A DNA stretch of 12,630 nt from NCBI GenBank assembly GCA_013330055.1, contig DUJB01000064.1, positions 3,092-15,721 of the forward strand, written 5' to 3'. Source of the stretch: Nitrosopumilaceae archaeon (GTDB lineage Archaea; Thermoproteota; Nitrososphaeria; Nitrososphaerales; Nitrosopumilaceae). The notes beneath the pieces were generated by a model. That model was not told where the DNA came from and did not search any database. It saw nothing but the letters and a program-made list of their open reading frames with translations. The stretch's first letter is position 1; every line of letters starts with the position of its first letter. The position numbers and the translations under genes are program-made. Of the stretch, positions 1 through 4,643 are shown piece after piece.

Positions 1-96
1 TTCATTTTTTGCCCATGAAATGAACTGAGGTCGTGGTGATCCTGGGAAGCTTGGGAGATGTGGAGAAATTTTTAAAGTCAAATTGATAATGGGCAT
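1..96 (-). CDS. Cyclase/kynurenine-formamidase-like metal hydrolase, 5' end only
   Basis: Only the first 32 codons are present; the reading frame is open to the window edge. The ATG is at 96-94. The N-terminus begins MPIINLTLKISP and continues with H-L-P-S-F-P-G-S-P-R-P-Q-F. This resembles the start of the putative cyclase family (Pfam Cyclase, including bacterial kynurenine formamidase), whose members open with an I-[IV]-[DN]-L-T strand followed by a P-x-[FYW]-P-G-x-P turn. Enzymes of that family are metal-dependent amide or ester hydrolases, but the metal-binding histidines lie further along and are not visible here. The start is divergent from the Lrp-type gene, leaving 80 bp for both promoters. 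An alternative in-frame TTG at 81-79 would remove the conserved strand, so ATG is preferred. The family call is inferred from one motif and the substrate cannot be stated. Confidence 0.6.
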   Translation of the reverse strand, partial: MPIINLTLKISPHLPSFPGSPRPQFISWAKNE

Positions 97-116
97 TAAA
101 TTTTACTTAATATGCG

Positions 117-123
117 TAATTAA
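117..123 (-). promoter_or_regulatory. Possible TATA box for the divergent cyclase-like gene
   Basis: Read on the minus strand the sequence is TTAATTA, centred about 24 nt before the ATG at 96. That distance fits an archaeal TATA box driving a leaderless transcript. The whole region is AT-rich, so support is weak. Confidence 0.25.
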
Positions 124-148
124 TCAATTTGATGATCTCAATCAAAGG

Positions 149-157
149 TTAAATATT
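149..157 (+). promoter_or_regulatory. Probable TATA box for the Lrp-type gene
   Basis: TTAAATATT is centred 24 nt upstream of the ATG at 177, where an archaeal TATA element for a leaderless mRNA would sit. No Shine-Dalgarno sequence precedes the ATG, consistent with leaderless initiation. Confidence 0.45.
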
Positions 158-176
158 GTAAAACAGAAATGATCAT

Positions 177-437
177 ATGCCAACAACATTCATCCTGTTG
201 AATTCTGACTTGGGCTCTGATGTTGAAATAATCAAAAAGATTAAGGAAATATTAGATAAAGAAGGTAAATCTGTACAATATGAAGTCCAAGGCGTATACG
301 GCGTTTATGATATAGTGGTCAAAATTTCATCAGACAGTATGGATCATCTAAGAAATATCATTACAAATAAGATTAGAAAGATCGACAAGGTCTATTCAAC
401 TCTAACCATGATGGTTATAGAAGAACAAGAACAATAA
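177..437 (+). CDS. Stand-alone Lrp/AsnC ligand-binding (RAM) domain protein
   Basis: An 86-residue protein that is essentially one Lrp/AsnC effector-binding domain with no helix-turn-helix. A first strand (residues 3-9, TTFILLN) leads into a helix at about 14-29. Then comes the family's central turn VQGVYGVYDIVVKI (38-50), a second helix at about 54-67, and the closing strand with T75-L-T-M-M-V-I (75-81). In full-length Lrp proteins this alpha-beta domain dimerises through its sheet and binds amino acids. Stand-alone versions are common in archaea and may act as effector sensors or as partners of full-length Lrp regulators. With no DNA-binding part it cannot be called a transcription factor by itself. 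Its stop codon touches the stop of the convergent aminotransferase gene. The ATG is well placed behind a TATA-like box. Confidence 0.85.
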   Translation: MPTTFILLNSDLGSDVEIIKKIKEILDKEGKSVQYEVQGVYGVYDIVVKISSDSMDHLRNIITNKIRKIDKVYSTLTMMVIEEQEQ

Positions 438-1586
438 TTACAATTTTTTTACAGATTCTACTACTTTTAGAATTTCAGATTCGGTATTAAAAAAGTGCAT
501 TGAAGCCCTAATCACTTTTTTATTAAATATTTCTCGTACTGCAAGAACCATGTTTTGTTTTTCAAGTTTTTCTACAATAGTTTTTGGATCCTGACCTTGA
601 AGCGAGAAAGACACTATACTAGTCCTTTTTTCTGATTCCTCTGGTCCATATAATGAGATACCAGCAACTTTTGATAGTTCTTCGCGTAACATATTAGCAA
701 GTTTGATATTCTTTTTTCTAATACTACCTAATCCCAATCGTAATAGATAGACCACAGATGCTTCTAATCCTGCTACTCCCGACCAATTACGAAATCCAGC
801 TTGAAACTTGGCTGGAATTTCCTTGTAAGCAATCTTGTCCTCATAAAAAATGGCTGACTCACCACCAACTTGAAGAGGTTCTAGTAGATCACTTGATTCT
901 TTTTTACAATAAAAGACACCCATTCCCATTGGTCCGCACAGCCATTTTGAACCGTTAAACGACATAAAATTACAATTAATTTTGTTTACATCGACATCTT
1001 CAATGCAACCAACAGTTTGAGCAGAGTCCACAAAAAATGGAATATTTTTTTCAGAAAGTAATTTCCCTATCTGCTCTACTGGAAGAATTGCTCCAGTGTT
1101 AAATAATGCATGACTTAAAACCACAAGACCGGTGTTGTTATCAATTCTTTTTTCAAGATGTTTAGGATCAAAGAACCCATTTTCATCAACCTCGATGTTT
1201 CTAACATCGATTTTTCTAGAAAGTCGAACCCATGGATAGTGATTTGCAGGGTGTTCATGATTTGAACCACGAATTATGACATTAGATGAAGAATTTAGAT
1301 TTAATCCGTTAGCAACCATGTTAACTCCATCTGTAGTGCTTTGTGTTAGTATGACTTCCTCAGGTTTACATTTTATCAAATGAGAAATTGCCTTTCTAAC
1401 AAGGTAAAGTTTCTCTCTCACTAGATCGTCTGCGGTGCTTGAATCAGGACCTACTTCATTATAGGTTACAAGAAAATCAGTTATTGCCTTTATACTTGAA
1501 ATTGGCATAAGTGAAGTAGAAGCGTTATTCAAATAGATTCTATTCTTATATGGAAAATCTTGGGCTACATCATAATCTAAATTCAT
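438..1586 (-). CDS. Class-V PLP-dependent aminotransferase / cysteine-desulfurase-like protein
   Basis: 382 residues, full length for fold-type I, class V enzymes (NifS/SufS/isopenicillin-N-epimerase superfamily). Visible landmarks are the N-terminal strand IYLNNASTSLMP (17-28), TQSTTDGVN (81-89) for phosphate binding, SNHEHPANHYPW (108-119) with the PLP-stacking His, VDSAQTVG (186-193) with Asp187 and Gln190 for the PLP ring, and SFNGSKWLCGPMG (209-221). Lys214 is the expected Schiff-base lysine. The C-terminal R360-A-S-x-H-F-F-N-T matches the substrate-carboxylate region of SufS-like proteins. However, the loop that carries the catalytic cysteine in true group II desulfurases reads A-V-R-E-I-F-N-K-K with no cysteine, and the usual His before the lysine is Ser213. 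Desulfurase activity is therefore doubtful; a lyase, epimerase or aminotransferase is more likely. The start is only 27 bp from the divergent gene's start. Confidence 0.85.
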   Translation of the reverse strand: MNLDYDVAQDFPYKNRIYLNNASTSLMPISSIKAITDFLVTYNEVGPDSSTADDLVREKLYLVRKAISHLIKCKPEEVILTQSTTDGVNMVANGLNLNSSSNVIIRGSNHEHPANHYPWVRLSRKIDVRNIEVDENGFFDPKHLEKRIDNNTGLVVLSHALFNTGAILPVEQIGKLLSEKNIPFFVDSAQTVGCIEDVDVNKINCNFMSFNGSKWLCGPMGMGVFYCKKESSDLLEPLQVGGESAIFYEDKIAYKEIPAKFQAGFRNWSGVAGLEASVVYLLRLGLGSIRKKNIKLANMLREELSKVAGISLYGPEESEKRTSIVSFSLQGQDPKTIVEKLEKQNMVLAVREIFNKKVIRASMHFFNTESEILKVVESVKKL

Positions 1587-1589
1587 TAT

Positions 1590-1597
1590 TATATTAC
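1590..1597 (+). promoter_or_regulatory. Possible TATA box in a 27-bp divergent promoter
   Basis: TATATTAC is centred about 21 nt before the ATG at 1614. The divergent aminotransferase gene begins at 1586, so both core promoters must share or overlap this short stretch and the first codons of each other's genes. No clear minus-strand box is seen. Confidence 0.3.
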
Positions 1598-1613
1598 AAT
1601 ATCACTAAGTTTC

Positions 1614-2231
1614 ATGTTGTTTAAAAATCATAATAATGATTCAGATGACGGTACACTCAATTTAGAAGGCGTACTTTCACAAACTAAAATTAATTCCATA
1701 TTATATTCAGATCCTTTTCTAAAAGCAGCTTTTATTGCAAAACTTGTTAATGATACAAAAATTGATATTTTGTATTTAGATCTAGATTTACTATACAGTG
1801 GATATGTAGTATCCGGTATACTCAAAACTCCTTCCAATCTCTCTTTATTTCAACCTACATTTGAGTTATGGAATAAAATGTTAACAGACATACTAGTAAA
1901 ACTAAGTACAAAAAAATCACTAATTATAGTTGATTCACTTAACGGACTTTATAACTTATTAAATGAAAAAAAAGAGATTGGTAAACTAGTCAACTCATAC
2001 ATAATGTTAATTACAAGTATGGCAAGAAAAACTAATTCTTATGTTGTTGTAGCAAGTATGGCAAGATTCAAAAAAGAAGAAGGATGGGTACTCTCTCCTA
2101 CAGGAAAACGTCTTATTGAGACAAATATGGTAAAAAAAATACTATTAAAACAAGATGAGTCTGGAATAATCCTAGATTTTTTGAACAAAGAAAAAACTAT
2201 TATTCCATCAAACTTGATTTCTCTAATCTAA
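1614..2231 (+). CDS. RecA/KaiC/RadB-like protein without a P-loop
   Basis: 205 residues. The overall pattern resembles a RecA-superfamily ATPase core. There is a strand DILYLDLD (51-58) like that following the P-loop region in KaiC and RadB. A Walker-B-like strand SLIIVDSLNGLYN (102-114) has Asp107. A later strand YVVVASMARF (143-152) is followed by a C-terminal piece containing L-S-P-T-G-K-R-L-I-E and I-L-D-F-L-N-K-E-K, recalling the end of RadA/RadB cores. The expected Walker A motif is absent: around residues 28-40 the sequence is SILYSDPFLKAAF, with no G-x4-G-K-[ST]. ATP hydrolysis is therefore unlikely and a structural or regulatory role is inferred. The protein is rich in Lys, Asn, Ile and Leu. 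The 3' end overlaps the convergent parvulin gene by 9 bp. The family call comes from pattern only. Confidence 0.6.
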   Translation: MLFKNHNNDSDDGTLNLEGVLSQTKINSILYSDPFLKAAFIAKLVNDTKIDILYLDLDLLYSGYVVSGILKTPSNLSLFQPTFELWNKMLTDILVKLSTKKSLIIVDSLNGLYNLLNEKKEIGKLVNSYIMLITSMARKTNSYVVVASMARFKKEEGWVLSPTGKRLIETNMVKKILLKQDESGIILDFLNKEKTIIPSNLISLI

Positions 2232-2498
2232 TCGCTTTATAATATGATAACCAAACTGAGTCTTGACTATTTCAGAAACCTGGCCCTTTTCTAAAGCGAA
2301 GGCAGCTTTTTCAAATTCTTGCACCATGGTTCCACGTCCAAAAAAACCAAGATCCCCACCTCTCTTCTTTGAGCTATCTATGGAATGCTGTTTAGCTAAA
2401 TTCGCAAAACTCTCGCCATTTGCAATTTTCGCTTTAATTTCTTGCGCTAAACTTAGTTTTCCTACTAATATATGTGCACAATGAACTTTACTTGCCAT
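2223..2498 (-). CDS. Parvulin-type peptidyl-prolyl cis-trans isomerase (NmPin/CsPinA-like)
   Basis: 91 residues, a single parvulin domain with no signal peptide and no extra domains, so a cytoplasmic prolyl isomerase. Key positions are C7-A-H9-I-L at the first strand, the basic stretch S42-S-K-K-R46, GGDLGFFGRGTM (47-58), the hydrophobic substrate pocket at M58, F62 and F67, and the terminal F82-G-Y-H85-I-I strand with the second active-site His. It closely fits the small single-domain parvulins described from Nitrosopumilus maritimus (NmPin) and Cenarchaeum symbiosum (CsPinA), which speed proline isomerisation in protein folding; NmPin was reported to have a basic membrane-binding patch. A TATA-like element lies at 2517-2525. 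The gene ends inside the last codons of the convergent RecA-like gene. Confidence 0.93.
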   Translation of the reverse strand: MASKVHCAHILVGKLSLAQEIKAKIANGESFANLAKQHSIDSSKKRGGDLGFFGRGTMVQEFEKAAFALEKGQVSEIVKTQFGYHIIKRLD

Positions 2499-2516
2499 GT
2501 ATTTGAAAATGAAATC

Positions 2517-2525
2517 AAATTATAA
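2517..2525 (-). promoter_or_regulatory. Probable TATA box for the parvulin gene
   Basis: On the minus strand this reads TTATAATTT, centred 23 nt before the ATG at 2498, which fits a leaderless archaeal promoter. Confidence 0.45.
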
Positions 2526-2566
2526 AAAAACGTCGATTAGTTTAATTTTAAAATCAATGTTATGTT

Positions 2567-2584
2567 ATTCTAATTTCTTAGAAT
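2567..2584. repeat. Perfect 7-bp inverted repeat, candidate operator
   Basis: ATTCTAA, a four-base spacer TTTC, then TTAGAAT. The 18-bp symmetry suits a dimeric helix-turn-helix protein such as an Lrp- or MarR-type regulator. It lies between divergent genes, 69 nt from the parvulin start and about 126 nt from the ferredoxin start. AT-rich DNA produces such palindromes by chance, so binding is only a suggestion. Confidence 0.4.
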
Positions 2585-2620
2585 GATTAGTTAGGAAAAG
2601 TTAATGACACATTTTTTGTA

Positions 2621-2652
2621 ACACCGTTATAAAATTTTAAACGCCGTTATAA
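2621..2652. repeat. Two 12-bp direct repeats with 20-bp period
   Basis: ACACCGTTATAA (2621-2632) and ACGCCGTTATAA (2641-2652) differ at one base and are offset by exactly 20 bp, about two helical turns, so a protein binding both would meet them on the same DNA face. They lie 20-50 bp upstream of the ferredoxin's TATA-like box, where archaeal activators commonly bind. Confidence 0.55.
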
Positions 2653-2671
2653 CATCGATTTTTTGAGGAAG

Positions 2672-2680
2672 TTATATTAA
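2672..2680 (+). promoter_or_regulatory. Probable TATA box for the ferredoxin gene
   Basis: TTATATTAA preceded by purine-rich GAGGAAG, which resembles a TFB-recognition element. It is centred 34 nt before the ATG, so a leader of only a few bases is expected. Confidence 0.5.
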
Positions 2681-2709
2681 GATCCATTAAGAAAGATTAT
2701 TCGATAAAC

Positions 2710-3009
2710 ATGCCAGTTGGAATTATTCCAGATATAGGCGAACAAATGTGTATAGGATGTGCACTCTGTGTAGAGATTTGTACATCACTAGGACCAGACG
2801 TATTAAGAGTTAAACCAGTAGAAGGCTGGAAGCGAGGTAAGGCATTTGTATTTTATCCAGAAAGATGCATCTCTGACGGAGCATGCATTGGAGTTTGCCC
2901 AACAAAGGCAATCTTTTGGATGAGACCAATGGACTTTACTGTCGGACAACCAGTGCCATTATACAGAAACTCTGTATTCGTTAAAGGTTGGACTGAACTA
3001 GCAGATTAA
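2710..3009 (+). CDS. Two-cluster ferredoxin with one Asp ligand position
   Basis: 99 residues with no signal peptide: a soluble electron carrier. The first motif is C14-x2-C17-x2-C20-x3-C24. The second is C53-x2-D56-x2-C59-x3-C63-P, where the usual second cysteine is Asp. With the normal crossover, cluster I would use C14, C17, C20 and C63, and cluster II would use C53, C59 and C24 with Asp56 as possible fourth ligand. The CISDGAC string resembles the CIADGSC motif of Sulfolobus ferredoxins, where the Asp-containing motif holds a [3Fe-4S] cluster. A seven-iron or convertible 3Fe/4Fe protein is therefore inferred. A tail of about 30 residues follows the clusters (W70-M-R-P to the end). It has its own promoter and is likely monocistronic, since the next gene has its own TATA-like box. 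Redox partners are not evident. Confidence 0.9.
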   Translation: MPVGIIPDIGEQMCIGCALCVEICTSLGPDVLRVKPVEGWKRGKAFVFYPERCISDGACIGVCPTKAIFWMRPMDFTVGQPVPLYRNSVFVKGWTELAD

Positions 3010-3022
3010 GTCCTACAACAAC

Positions 3023-3039
3023 CTCTTTTTATTTTCTTA
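3023..3039 (+). terminator. Candidate U-rich terminator after the ferredoxin gene
   Basis: The stretch starting 14 nt after the stop codon reads CTCTTTTTATTTTCTTA, two T-runs broken by single bases. Archaeal RNA polymerase terminates at such tracts without needing a stem-loop, and I see no hairpin. Confidence 0.4.
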
Positions 3040-3062
3040 TCATAGTATTAACTATCGCTGTG

Positions 3063-3071
3063 TAAATATAC
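3063..3071 (+). promoter_or_regulatory. Probable TATA box for the phosphatase gene
   Basis: TAAATATAC centred 20 nt before the ATG at 3087, in the gap after the ferredoxin's T-rich tract. Confidence 0.4.
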
Positions 3072-3086
3072 GGAAAAATTCTACTT

Positions 3087-3587
3087 ATGTCATTGAGCAA
3101 ACCTGGTAATTTATGGCGTAAAGTACATGGAAGAATTACAAAAAAACCGACTAACTTTAGCTGGCTTATTAATGACAAACTGGCTGGAAGTGGAATGCCT
3201 ACATCATCTGCAGAATTAGAATGGGTCATCAAAACGGGTGTAAAATCTGTTGTAACAATGACAGAAGAACCTCTACCCGAATCTTGGATTAAAAATATAA
3301 AATATCTTCATGTGCCTACAGAAGATCTTTCTGCTCCAGATATGGAAAAAATTGATAATACTGTAGACTATATCCATGAAAGAATAAAAAACGATGAACC
3401 TACAATGGTTCATTGTGCTGCAGGAATTGGTAGAACAGGTACAATTCTAGCTTGTTATCTTATCAAATACCATGGCCTCTCCACAAAAGATGCGATTGGC
3501 AAAGTACGCGACGAAAGACCTGGTTCTATACAATCAGAATCTCAAGAAATAGCAATAGGACTATATTATAAGTTCATTAAAAAATAA
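3087..3587 (+). CDS. Dual-specificity / tyrosine protein phosphatase (VHZ/DUSP23-like)
   Basis: 166 residues. The cysteine-phosphatase signature is V108-H109-C110-A-A-G-I-G-R116-T117-G-T, with Cys110 the nucleophile and Arg116 the phosphate-binding residue. The upstream loop V-P-T-E-D80-L-S-A-P-D85 supplies the likely general acid, Asp80. The later R144-P-G-S-I-Q-S-E-S-Q matches the R-P-G-S-I-E-T-x-x-Q signature of small DUSP23/VHZ-type phosphatases. The chain starts near residue 20 with K-P-T-N-F-S-W-L and has no membrane segment, so it acts in the cytoplasm on phosphotyrosine or phosphoserine/threonine proteins, or possibly other phosphomonoesters. The substrate cannot be read from the sequence. 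No kinase is adjacent. Its stop codon directly touches the stop of the convergent 51-residue gene. Confidence 0.92.
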   Translation: MSLSKPGNLWRKVHGRITKKPTNFSWLINDKLAGSGMPTSSAELEWVIKTGVKSVVTMTEEPLPESWIKNIKYLHVPTEDLSAPDMEKIDNTVDYIHERIKNDEPTMVHCAAGIGRTGTILACYLIKYHGLSTKDAIGKVRDERPGSIQSESQEIAIGLYYKFIKK

Positions 3588-3743
3588 TTATTCTGGTATT
3601 GAAGTAGTTACCATCTTTCCATTTTCAAGTTTAATGAATAGATATCTATTATCTTTGAAAATTAGTGTTATTTCATTTTCTTTTTCAGATTTGTCTTCAA
3701 CCTCAAGCAATTCTTGGCCTCTAATTCCATCAAATTTTGTCAT
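3588..3743 (-). CDS. Small 51-residue protein of unknown function
   Basis: A short frame from ATG at 3743 to TAA at 3588, too small for a length-filtered gene list. The protein starts MTKFDGIRGQELLEVED, continues with a charged K-S-E-K-E-N-E stretch, then two probable beta strands, ITLIFKDNRYLFIKLENGK (25-43), and ends V-T-T-S-I-P-E. Several points support it as real. It fills the gap between two genes exactly, with its stop abutting the phosphatase stop. It has a TATA-like GGATATAAA element 26 nt before its ATG. A T6 tract follows its stop on the minus strand. The composition (acidic-basic alternation and a beta hairpin) resembles other small cytoplasmic proteins. I do not recognise the family. 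It may be a separate transcription unit or a read-through partner of the 180-residue gene upstream. Confidence 0.7.
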   Translation of the reverse strand: MTKFDGIRGQELLEVEDKSEKENEITLIFKDNRYLFIKLENGKMVTTSIPE

Positions 3744-3764
3744 ATTTTCACTTCACCAATTCCA

Positions 3765-3773
3765 TTTATATCC
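3765..3773 (-). promoter_or_regulatory. Probable TATA box for the 51-residue gene
   Basis: On the minus strand this reads GGATATAAA, centred 26 nt before the ATG at 3743. It overlaps by one base the stop codon of the preceding minus-strand gene. The same nine bases recur at 4328-4336. Confidence 0.5.
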
Positions 3774-4315
3774 TATTTGGTAACTTCGATCTCGATTTCT
3801 TCTGAATGAGCCTTTTCACTAAAAGATTCCGTATAATCATGTTTTAACCAAGAAACAAAAACTTCTACTCCTATCTTATGCTTGCCTTCACCAAGTTCGG
3901 AAGCACCAAATTCCATTTTTTCATCAAAATCAAGAAGCATTTCTTGTGCTTCGGTTTGTGTTCTTGGGATAAATGGTTCAAAATTCTTTGCTATTTGTAC
4001 CCAGATCTTTCTTTCTGCTATCTGAGTAAGCTTTGGACTACGAGTCCAAAAAATAGCAGCTTTTCGATAAGTATCTTGTGGTTTTCCAACCTCGCGTTTT
4101 CGTAGTCCACCTGTGTAAAGTTTTACTCCATATTTTAGCTTAAACACATTATCATGTTTATTGTATGCATTCTCCCAATTTTTTTCATTCCATGCTTCAC
4201 GTAATGTTCCCATTATAGAAAATTTTACATTTATTATGACATTTTCATTTAACTTGAATCCATCACTTGATCTTACTAATTCTACATTACCGATAAAGCT
4301 CTTTTCACTAGTCAC
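3773..4315 (-). CDS. Unrecognised 180-residue, probably beta-rich cytoplasmic protein
   Basis: The start is GTG at 4315, with no other in-frame start until Met35. There is no signal peptide or membrane segment. The N-terminal part (4-36) and C-terminal part (about 126-178) look like alternating beta strands: F-I-G-N-V-E-L-V, N-V-I-I-N-V-K-F-S-I-M, H-K-I-G-V-E-V-F-V-S-W, E-E-I-E-I-E-V. The pattern G-E-G-K-H-K-I-G-V-E-V near 142-152 is what an immunoglobulin- or arrestin-like sandwich would show at its second sheet. The middle (38-120) is basic and aromatic, with W42, W47, Y51, Y62, Y67, Y83, W90 and W105. I do not recognise a family and no catalytic motif is visible. The gene is divergent from rpoL with 46 bp between starts, so the two may be expressed together. 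Confidence 0.75.
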   Translation of the reverse strand: MTSEKSFIGNVELVRSSDGFKLNENVIINVKFSIMGTLREAWNEKNWENAYNKHDNVFKLKYGVKLYTGGLRKREVGKPQDTYRKAAIFWTRSPKLTQIAERKIWVQIAKNFEPFIPRTQTEAQEMLLDFDEKMEFGASELGEGKHKIGVEVFVSWLKHDYTESFSEKAHSEEIEIEVTK

Positions 4316-4327
4316 GCACCGTAATGA

Positions 4328-4336
4328 TTTATATCC
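4328..4336 (+). promoter_or_regulatory. TATA box of rpoL, possibly used in both directions
   Basis: TTTATATCC is centred 30 nt before the rpoL ATG. Read on the minus strand it is GGATATAAA, identical to the element in front of the 51-residue gene. For the minus-strand gene it is centred only 17 nt from the GTG, closer than normal, so either that gene uses another box (perhaps ACTTATTG further upstream) or its start is different. Confidence 0.45.
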
Positions 4337-4361
4337 TCAATAAGTGTTTTTTTGATTTACA

Positions 4362-4643
4362 ATGGATGCAAAAATAACAGACTCTTCTTCAAAAGAAATT
4401 AGCTTGACTATAACAAAATCTGACATCGGAACATTATACATTGTGCAACATGAGTTACTAAAAGAACCTGGTGTAGAATTTGCTGGCGTCATAATGAAAC
4501 ATCCACTTACTAAAGAATATTGGATGCGTGTTAATACATCAAAAGGAAATCCATTAAAGGAAATAGAAAAGGCTACAAAAACAGCCATTGAATATGCGAA
4601 CGAATTAAAAAAATTAGTAAATTCTAAAATTAAAGGTGCTTAG
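4362..4643 (+). CDS. rpoL: DNA-directed RNA polymerase subunit L (Rpb11/AC19 homologue)
   Basis: 93 residues, the usual length for archaeal RpoL. The diagnostic region is S20-D-I-G-T-L-Y-I-V-Q-H-E-L-L-K (20-34), corresponding to the D-H-T-L-G-N-L-[LI]-x-x-[EA]-L-L element of RpoL/Rpb11. It is followed by G37-V-E-F-A-G and K46-H-P-L, then the strand Y53-W-M-R-V-N-T and a long C-terminal helix (64-88). Together with subunit D, RpoL forms the heterodimer that nucleates assembly of the archaeal polymerase, equivalent to the bacterial alpha dimer. The gene is directly followed by tfs, the stop codon touching the next ATG, so the two polymerase-associated genes are co-transcribed. The G-N-T of typical members is G-T-L here, a small variation. 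Confidence 0.93.
   Translation: MDAKITDSSSKEISLTITKSDIGTLYIVQHELLKEPGVEFAGVIMKHPLTKEYWMRVNTSKGNPLKEIEKATKTAIEYANELKKLVNSKIKGA
4632..4637 (+). promoter_or_regulatory. Shine-Dalgarno-like site for tfs
   Basis: AAGGTG inside the last codons of rpoL ends 6 nt before the tfs ATG. As an internal operon gene tfs cannot be leaderless, so a ribosome-binding site is expected here, unlike most genes of the window. Confidence 0.5.

Larger units (their letters stand above)
2499..2709. other. 211-bp intergenic region with ordered repeats
   Basis: The longest complete non-coding stretch of the window separates the divergent parvulin and ferredoxin genes. It holds the parvulin promoter at its left end, a 7-bp inverted repeat (2567-2584), two 8-bp GATTAGTT copies exactly 50 bp apart (2535 and 2585), two 12-bp direct repeats 20 bp apart (2621 and 2641) and a TATA-like box for the ferredoxin (2672-2680). 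I found no open frame longer than about ten codons and no tRNA-like fold. Confidence 0.6.

Noticed and set aside
10..62. Higher G+C patch at the left edge considered as a structured RNA
   Set aside because: The composition is explained by the coding frame of the cyclase-like gene (proline, glycine and serine codons), and no stable stem was found.
758..958. 66-residue plus-strand frame within the aminotransferase gene
   Set aside because: Antisense to a conserved enzyme and without family features or promoter.
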